This document shows positions 22,101-32,175 of a stretch of 64,000 nt of DNA, one piece after another (position 1 is the first letter of the stretch; every line of letters starts with the position of its first letter). The notes under the pieces were generated by a model. That model did no database searches. It was given only the letters and a program-made list of their open reading frames with translations, and had not been told where the DNA came from. The stretch is from the NCBI GenBank assembly GCA_029891345.1, contig CM057002.1, positions 66,420,590-66,484,589 on the forward strand. The letters run 5' to 3'. Origin of the DNA: Dryococelus australis. Its lineage: Eukaryota > Arthropoda > Insecta > Phasmatodea > Phasmatidae. A program made the translations under genes and the position numbers.

Positions 22101-25100
22101 TTTGTTTTACTCAGGTTAGGAACGAAGTGAGATTTCTTATGGGAGAGTTTGGCATAGCCGCCGCGAGGTACGCTACTCTTCCAAAGTAGTCGCTGTTCTA
22201 TCCTCAGCTGGTGGTAAATGGATAAATTCGGTTTATTTTTGTGTAAAATTTCGGGCTTTGCTCGAGTTTTGATATTATACATGTCCTAGCCAAAATATGG
22301 AGTATTAACTTTATTCTGAAACTGTTATTCACGCCTTCGTACCCTATTTACAAGAGTAAACAGTAAAAATACAAATTTGTTTGCCACTAAGCTTTCGTAA
22401 ACATAATTATGTTGTCACATTTAATTAAAGTTATTGTGTAATACATTTTGCTGAACCCTGTTTTTTGACCGAATATTCAATAATACATTTAAAAAAAATT
22501 CGTTAAGATCTTATTCTCATACGAAGAAATATTTCTTTTGTTTAGTATGTTCTAACACCAATTAAAAATATATAATAAATGTATTTTATAAAGATTGCAA
22601 TATCTCATTTGTCTACATACAAACCAAAGACAATCTGACACACATGTGGACATTAAACCAATCATATTACACCGATCAGAATCACACATACCACAATCAG
22701 CACCACACGCACCCCAATCTGCAGCACATGCACCATAATCAGCACCACATGCACCACAATCAGCATCACACGCACCGCAATCAGTACCACACGCACCACA
22801 ATCAGTACCACAGTAGTCAGCATCAACAGTATTTAGAGCTGATGATAGTTTATTTTGAAGTTCGTCGATTTCACACAAAAGTATTGCAAGTGCAGTGCAA
22901 ATTCCGCACAAATCGACTCTACTAAGCCTCGTAGGTCTCTCACTCTCATTAACTGTCTCATCATATTGTCTGTGGTATCAGTACCCACCGATGCAGGAAG
23001 ACGTATTGGCGTCATCACTTTCTGGCTCTCAGTAGACGAACCATTGCAGATTTCGATGTGTTTCTTCAATGTATAGCCTGGCTTCAGCTTAATGTGGCCA
23101 CTGTCGAAATGCTTCGTCATGCGAGTTCCTTTGTTGTCTGCGAATGTATTATGTAGTGTATTATATAGTGTATTAAGAGGAGGTAACGAAGTCAACACAT
23201 TATGTTTCTCAGTGGACGAAAGAACACTACATTGGTCGGCCTTCATGTATTTATTTAAGGTATCACAACCAATGAACGGTCTGAAATATTTATAGCAGCT
23301 AAAAATCACATGAGATGGATTATTCAAACATTCACATTTCTCGTGTCACCCCGCAATGCAACTTTTACCGAAGGTTTTGGCACAGTAACATAATTATCTC
23401 CCATGTAATTTTGCGCAATCGTTGACGGTATACTTGAAGTCGTATATTACAAACTCCATTTCACCTCGTCAGTACTTTGCATCATATTCAAGCATACATG
23501 AATTCATACACTTTATTCCGGCCGACTGACTTCTTACACGTTTTTAAAATTAATCTCGATATAGTTAAACATACCAAATTGTACGCCACACGAAAAGTGC
23601 AGTATTCAAAGCCACGTCTATCCACGGCTGATCGTCCTTCTCTGACTTGCTGAGAGTGTGCAGTTTTGTGTGTAATGTGTTTGCCGGCACAGAAGAGATT
23701 AGTTTTGAAAACGCAGGGAAAAGTCTGCAGGAATTTCGTTTCTAAGGAAGCGTACTTCCTTCCTAAATACTGTGCGTTATAAAGGGGTTTGAATAGTTAA
23801 AAACTTCGACATTATGCAGTAGAACTCAGAAATGAAGTTGCTACTATATTCCAGAGTAGAACAAATCGGAAACTACAAGGATCAGTTCCCACGTCTTAAG
23901 TTTAGCCATCGCAGAGGAGCGTACGTTTAATTGAACACATATTTATCATTTGATTTGAAATAACAAATTCTCGAGGTTTATTTCTGTTGGCCTTCTTCTA
24001 AAAACAACCGTCGGCTGCAAAAAAAATACTATTAAAGAAAAACCAATTTCTTTGTTTATTTTAAATAACACACAGATAAGGCCTTCCTATTGGTTGAACA
24101 TGGGCAGTCGGATAGTCGGTAGGTTTTCTGAGACTACTGCTGCCACATACTTCTTACTGCCTACTGCTTGGTTTTTGATTGCGCAAACCCACTTAGGTCG
24201 TCATATTCTGCTTCGCATTTAGAATGAGCAGAATCTCACGGTTTCTTGACGGGGGGTTTAAAATAACTGCGTGTTGTAGGCTGCTCACTGTTAGTTGAGC
24301 AGTTTCGAAATAAACCTTTTAAAAATGTCACTGAGCCTACGTGCATAGTATTGTAAAGGGGTGCAAAGTCCGGTGTGCGCTTTCTAAAGTTGGTAACAGT
24401 GAGGGAAAGTAGTCCTATGTCATAATATCGAATTAAAAGTGTAAGGTAATACTTCTTTATGTGAATACCAAATTTATTTATTTTGATCTCGGTTTTAATG
24501 CGTGTAAGTGTAAGAATAAGAAAGTTTGTAAAATATTTACTGTTATAATAATTTCACAGTTCCACTTGATTCACGTATGAATAAAATGATCAGGCCCATG
24601 ACAATGTTAATTTTATATGTGGCGGGGAAGAATACACAATCTACACACAAGTAGATCTAAAGCAGGACTTTCAAAAGCTGTTAGTTGACAGTGAGCATGC
24701 TGTACTCGAGTTGATGTGTTGTTTGTACAGCTGCACTTGTTGTACAGGTCACACTTCGTCTTGGGGGCGAGGTCAGCCGGACTTGTTGACGCCATGTTAC
24801 GTGTACGACGATCAGCCAGATGGTACTTACGGCCCTATAAACCCTGCTCTGGAGTCCACCTACACCTTCCTCACGCAGTTATTCCAGGAGGTCACGCACC
24901 TGTTCCCCGACCACTTTGTACACCTTGGTGGAGACGAAGTCACCTTTGACTGCTGGTGAGACGTTCATCTTTCACATAACAGTATCCCCGATACAATTAT
25001 CCGCTTAATTGAAGCTTGTCATGACAACTGTGTAAGCTTGAATAATTAGATTTTCTGAAAGCTTGCTTTAACATGTCGCAAGTATAGTCCATTTAATGTA

Positions 25101-26270
25101 ACATTATACTTTCTGAAACAAACCCTTGAGAAATAACCCCAAACGTAACACGTTTGCATGCTTTTTTTAATAAACCCATACACTACAGATTTTTAATAGG
25201 CAACTGTTGTTATCATTGAGGTATTATTTTTCGTTTAATATGAAGCTTTTATATGTGTATTATAAATTATAAAATTTATGTTGTAATCAATATTAACTAT
25301 AACAACAGAGATAGCGGTGCTGTGTTGGCCACAGCTAAAGAGAAATAGTTGACATGTAATATATATTATTTTACTGAGTCTCTGTATGCTTTTTTTTTTT
25401 TTAAAGAAAATGTTTATAAATTAAATATTGACGTTTTCAGGTAGCAATGATGGAAACGTATTTCATTGCTACTTATTTAAAATATCTATTATTTGTTTGT
25501 ATGATGAGTGTAAATTACGATGCATAGGCTATAGTATCCTCGTGTTTTCTTTCCAGGAAGGAAGAATAATGATTTTGTTTATATGTAGGGGAAGGATACA
25601 TAATCGATACCTAGAAGTATAACTCAAGCTACACTTCAGAAAAGTGTGAGCTTACCGTGAACGAGCTATATAATTCAAGCCATCTGCAAGCTAGTTATTG
25701 GCAAACATGAGCTAGTCGTGAGAAATTAAGATTGAATCCAGCTCGTATAGCGCACATGACAAGGCAAATTTTAGTCATAGGGCAATTTAGTTGCAAGCTA
25801 TATGGGTGGAAACTACAACCTGTTTCGTTATTTATCACACAGAAGAGCGAGAATTAGTAGTAAAGTATAATGTTTTATCTTCGTTTACAAATTCATAGAG
25901 TCCTTGGATCGACTATTGGCTTTTATTAATCGGATCCCAAGGCAATGTCGTTTTTTATGTGAAATAAATGAATGTCATGTGAAGATGGTTAAACATTTAC
26001 AGAGCGCGGTATTTCGTGTTGGTACTGCTAAGTGCTCGTCGTACGTAAATAGTGGGTTGCAGTGTGGAGGGACGAAAATTTGGCGTAAATAATAGGACAA
26101 GCTGCATTCTAAACACGTGCTCATTTAAGTCGTGTTTGCTATTGGATCACATTATGTAAGAAACGCCCTCGAGTATTCTGAGTCGACAAACATTCAAGGA
26201 AACAAGCACCGAATATCGTGTTACTTGCTGTGGACCACACAGCAGCCAGTGAACACAAAACAGATCTCGG

Positions 26271-26348
<78 letters not shown>

Positions 26349-29300
26349 CACTGGAGATTATTGTACATGTGGCGTTTTCCTTCCCTTGCAATCAGACATT
26401 AGGTTGGAGTAAACAACGAGGTCTTGTGAGCCGACGAGGGTGAAGCAAGGTGAATATGGAGCAGCGCCAGAATGAAGCTGGGAAAACGGGATATCCCCGA
26501 GGAAACCCGCCGACAAGCGGCATCGTCCGGCACGAGTTCCAAGTGCGAAAATCCGGGAACGACCCACCGGGAATCGAACCCAGTTCGTCTAGGTGGAAGG
26601 GGAGCGCCTTAACCGCTATGCCACCACGACCTCCTCTTCACGTTGTAGTGGCAATTGAATGTTTTGGTGAGCTGAACGGGAGAACTTCGAGAAAACCGAC
26701 TGGCCTGCGGTGGCGAAGCAGCCATAGCTCTCGCCATTCGCCAAGGCGAACCGGCTTACATTCGCAGCGGGTTGCTCCCGGATATGCGCACGTGGGACTC
26801 ATGGTGGACGATGCTGCTGGTCGGAGAGTTTTCTCGGGGATCTCCCGCTTCATTACGCCTTGTATTCCAGCGCTGCTCCATTTTCACCTCGCTTCACCCT
26901 CATCGGATCTCAACTCCGGATATGAAGAGCCAGTTTCAATTGTAATATCACTTTTCCACCTGATAGCTTATGTTAGTTTAGGTGAAACTCTTAAGTTCAG
27001 ACACTAAGAAAAAAAGTTAATAGTATATCTTTGAATTCAAATATTCATGGATGGATTCATGGGGTTTTTAAGTTCACGCGTACATGCACGATAAACTCCA
27101 TCCCGTTTCTTGGGAAAATGATATACGACGAAAGACAAATAACATTCGATTTTAAAATAATAGCTATTTCCTCAAGAGAGATTGCATCTAGGTATGAAAA
27201 ATTAGCAAAAAGCAACTGTGATTGGCAACTTTTCTTAGTAAATGTACAATTCATAAAACTAAATCTAAATGTATAATTATTTATTAGACAGTGTAATCTC
27301 AACGTGACAAGAATGAAATTTATTTCGAATAAGAATACAGATAAAACCATAAATTACTGATATAACCAATGCGCCTATGTTCCTCAACATGGGTGAAATT
27401 AATTTTCAAATAATTTCTTAAAAGCTGAGTTGGTAGGAAGGACTTGACTTAGATTTGAAAGCAATAACTTTAGAAATGAAACCAGAAACTCATGCAACAG
27501 TAATGAGACAATTACAAATACACACGTGCCTTATCCGGGACTTGAACCCAGTAAACCTCGTACTCTAAGCAAGCATGTGATCCACGGAATCACGGAGGTC
27601 GGATTTGGAGAATTAACTTCGGAATTAATCAGTCTAATGGTTTGAATGATAAGGTTTACTGACTTAAAATATTTACAGGGTCTTTAATTTAAAAATAAGT
27701 GACTGAACCACACAAAACATGTAAGTTTGCATAGCCTACCGTGGCGCTACTTGTGTGAAGAACTGATGGAAATTGGTGTTTTGGTCCCTGAGATATGACA
27801 TGAAAACTTTATTTTATGTTATCGTACACAATTGCCAGGAAATGAGGCTCTATATACGATGCTTCTAATGTATATTGTCTACATACAAAATTTGGTTGAA
27901 TGTGGTTAAATTGTTTAGTATGTAAAAACTACTGAAATTATTTATGAAGCTGCCATTTTGAACATCGTTGTAACCCATTTAAATCATGAGAGTTTACATG
28001 GCTTCCTGTAGCATTTATGGTGTGCAGAATTTGGTACAAATTTATTTGAAATGTTCCAGTGAAACCAATGGTTGATTGGTTCTCGAGACATGGCATTAAA
28101 AATCCATAATTTTCATTTCGTAAACTTCATAAATGGAAAACAGAAAGTAATGTAGTAGCAATTTTGATGATTGTATTCTGCCAATTTTGATTATTGTATT
28201 CTGCCATTATACAAATTTACGTTAAAATAGATCACATAGTTTAATGAGTGAAGTTAGATTACAAACCTCTACCTATATTAAAAGTTTTATACGAACTCGT
28301 ATGCAAAGTAACATAAGACATTTGCTATTGAAATTAATTTTAGATTGATATGTAAAAAAAAGAGGTATTAACATATTATTTTATATCTACATAGCAAGGC
28401 AGAGTGAAATACAAAACTACATTTTAGATTTATGCGTGTCAGTGATTTATTTATTTCTATCTATGTCTGTGCTAAGAGTAAAATATTAATATGTTACTTT
28501 TAATGTTTGGAATGCTCGGTGTAAATGTTTGTTCAGTATTAAGAATTCTGTTATAAGGAAAAGGATTCTCCATATTGTGTGCTTTTAAAAAAGAACTAGT
28601 TGGCTGCAAGAACTAGAGTTTTATGATTGAATATTATGGATATTCAATCCAGTTCTTCAAGAAGTATTATTAGTAATAAAATGTGTAACGCATGAAATAA
28701 TAAGTGGGCTATTCTGAAGAAGCCTTTGCTGTTCTATAAGGAGATTCTACAATTTTTCATATTACTTCAAGAAATCTCTCATTTGGAGGATATATGGGTA
28801 ATGTTGAATTTTATATTTTGTGTGTTGAGAACCAGGCTTCAGAGTAATGGTAATTGAACATGTAAATTAAACTGCACAGATTCTTTACTTCCCAGAGGAC
28901 ACCTGAGAATATATTTAATTGATCAGGAGCTGGAAATCCTTTTCAAGGAAGTTGGTCAAGGCTAATTATTAAGCTTGGATACTGATAATATATTAAAATT
29001 TCATCATTTTCAGCAGTTGCCATTTTTTCTGACGGAACTTAAAATCTTCGAGATTCTCATTTGCTATTATGCTGGAGTAGTACAAACTTATTTATTGGTT
29101 GTGCATGAAGTAGCTATCGATTGCTAGGAAATTAAATCTCCCAATCATTAAAATGCATGATATTTGTATTTGTACCACACTGTTGTTCTTTGATGTAGTA
29201 CCTATTACACGCAAGAAAGTACGTACACAAATTCATGCGAGCACTTCATACGTATCCAAATACTGATAGGTGTGAAATTGAACAAATTAAAAGTTTGAAT

Positions 29301-32097
29301 ATCAAAACTTTATTAATACTATATATTCTCTCCACACACTACAATAGTTTGAATATCAACACTTTATTAATACTATATTCTCTCCACACACTACAATAGT
29401 TCGAATATCAAAACTCTATTAATACTATATGTTCTCACCACACACTACAATAGTTTCGCAGATATCGTCCACAAAACTAAAATTATTTTATAGCCGTCAT
29501 TCTGAAAATACGTGTGTCCTACTTTAAAAAATACATTTATTATTATGACCTACCACAGTACATCTTCTCCAGATTTTGTAAGAATGTGTTGATTATTTCC
29601 CGAGATAGGAGAGGAAAATCATTGTTTTTTATTGGTAAGGCTATCTTACAAAATGGCAGAGAAATGAGGCTATGCATAGACAAATTGTATGGTTGTAAAT
29701 GGTACTTTCAGCATACAAAGTTAAGTTGGAATTTGTTTCGTTAGTAAAATATATTGAGATAAAATATTTATATAGCTAACAATTTGAAAATAAGTACCTG
29801 ACCTACATAAAAATAGTAGTTTAAACAACCTGTTGCAGTACTGCTTGTTTGACAAATATGGAAGGGATCTGTCAATTGTTTCCCGAGGTATGAAAAAAAA
29901 TCTTTACTTACTCGTATGGTACTATCTTACAAAATGGCAGACGAAATATATTTTATGTACAACCAGTTGATAGTTGTAATATTTACTGCCAGCATACATA
30001 GTTTAGTTGAAATTGATTACATGGTTTTGACAATATAGCATTCTAAGCTAAAATTGATATATGGCCGCAATTTTTAAAATAAGTGCCTGGGATGCTTAAA
30101 ACATACCACTTGACATCATCTTCCACAGTACTACTTGTTTGCCAAATTTTATAGGAATTTGTCAGTTCTTGTCCGAGATATGATAGAAAAACTTCATTTC
30201 ATTCCCATAGCGCTAGCTTCCAAAATTCGCTACAAAAGTGTTTCTTTTCATGTATATGATGCTTGATAGATAATTTCAGTATACAAAATTTGATTGAAAT
30301 TGGTTAAATGATAGGGCAGATGTATTAATAAACTCAAATAATTTGTATGGTCTCCATTTTGAAAATAAGTAACCAATGGAGTTCAATCAGTTAAGTCTAC
30401 ATGGCATACAATTGTATTACTTACATACCAAATTGGGTGAGAATTGGTTAAATAGTTTTGGAGATATAATGTAAAATATTTATTCTTTAAATCTGTGCTA
30501 TTTTAAAAACGGTGGAGCAACAGCAATATCTATCTCAAAATTAATGCTTACACAATGGTCTGCCAGCATACGATATTTGGTTTATATCGGTTGAATGGAT
30601 CACGAGATATGACATATCACCCAAAATCGAAAACTATAAAAGTCAGCAGGTGTCCTTACTAAGTATTATATGTGTACCGAGTTTGGTAATATTGAAAGGA
30701 GGGACACAGACACATAAAAGGAAAGTGATATTATAAGACTTTCTTCCCTTTGGAAAGTAGACTAAACACAATCCCGTCAAGAGCAGCCAGTTTCAGCATG
30801 GAAGCTGTCGAAAAAACGAAATGTTGCTAATTTTGCAAAAAAATTCTAGATTATTTTTCCGAGAACTGCTCTGTAATAATTTGAAGGCGTAATTTGCTAA
30901 AGGCTGTTCACGATAAAGTGACCACTTTTAAAATTAACCTTAGAAAAAAGTTCACTGCTCCTTACTTCATATATTTAAACCGGCGCACTGAGTGACATGA
31001 GCCCAGTAAAGTTGGTCACGATGGAGGGAAAGTAGTTCCATATAACTCCGCCTAATAAAAGTGTTAGGTAACCATTTGTGACAAATTAAATTATTAATTT
31101 CGCTTCCTGTGTTTCTTAATGCATCAAAGTGTAAAAATGAGCAGATCTGAAAAAAGTTTTTTTGAATACTTTCACACTTTCACTGCACCGATGCATGAAT
31201 AAAGTGATGAGGCTCATGTCAATGTTGATTTTAAAGAGAGCTTAAGACTACACAACGTGCATACAAGTAGATCTTGTTGCTTATTGAACCGCGAGTAGCC
31301 TATATTGACAGTTAGTCTGACACTTGGCAGGGAGAGCAACCCGGAAATCGCGGTCTTCATGGAGAAGAACAACATCGGCAACTCGAGCGAGCTAGAGCAG
31401 TACTACATGCAGAGAGTTGTCAACATAACCAGCGGTGTGAATATGAGCGTCATCGTGTGGCAGGACGTCTTCGACAACAACGTGGCCCTGCCGCCAGACA
31501 CACTCGTCCACGTCTGGAATGGAATCTCGTCACAAGAACTAGCACATGTTAGTACGTTAGTATAGCACTGGAAGCCCTGAGAGTTAGTCTGTGGGACACA
31601 CACTGAGGGCTAGGCTGGTGGACACACACTGAGGACTAGGCTAGTGGACACACACTGAGAGCTAGACTGGTGGACACAAACTTATGGCTAGACTGGTGGA
31701 CACACACTGAGGGCTAGGCTGGTGGACACACACTGAGGGCTAGGCTGGTGGACACACACTGAGGGCTAGGCTGGTGGACACACACTGAGGGCTAGGCTAG
31801 AGGACACACAAGGAGAGCTAGGCTGGTGGACACACACTGAGGACTAGGCTAGAGGACACACACTGAGGGCTAGACAGGTGGACACACACTGAGGGCTAGG
31901 CTGGTGGACACACACTGAGGGCTAGATAGGTGGTCACACAGTGAGGGATCACTACAACATTAGCGATGCCAACACAGTCTTGTAGGCTTTTCATGGTAAA
32001 GTGAGCACTTTTTAAGGCCTTCCCAAAAAGCATTAACCCTTAATAAACATAATTTATTGAATTTATTGCAATCTAGGACGTTAACTTTTGTGTGTGA

Positions 32098-32175
<78 letters not shown>

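Noticed and set aside
22644..22925. His- and Gln-rich + strand frame
   Set aside because: It is the other strand of the 21-bp minisatellite. Only the - strand frame continues into non-repeat coding-like sequence.
26569..26630. tRNA-like A and B boxes
   Set aside because: The acceptor stem and anticodon arm are not formed, and the same head recurs with a SINE body, so this is a SINE and not a tRNA gene. The same applies at 20985, 27525, 33880 and 39330.
31579..31942. Regular short repeats resembling a CRISPR array
   Set aside because: The 26-bp units follow each other without spacers, and the window is clearly from an animal genome. It is a minisatellite.
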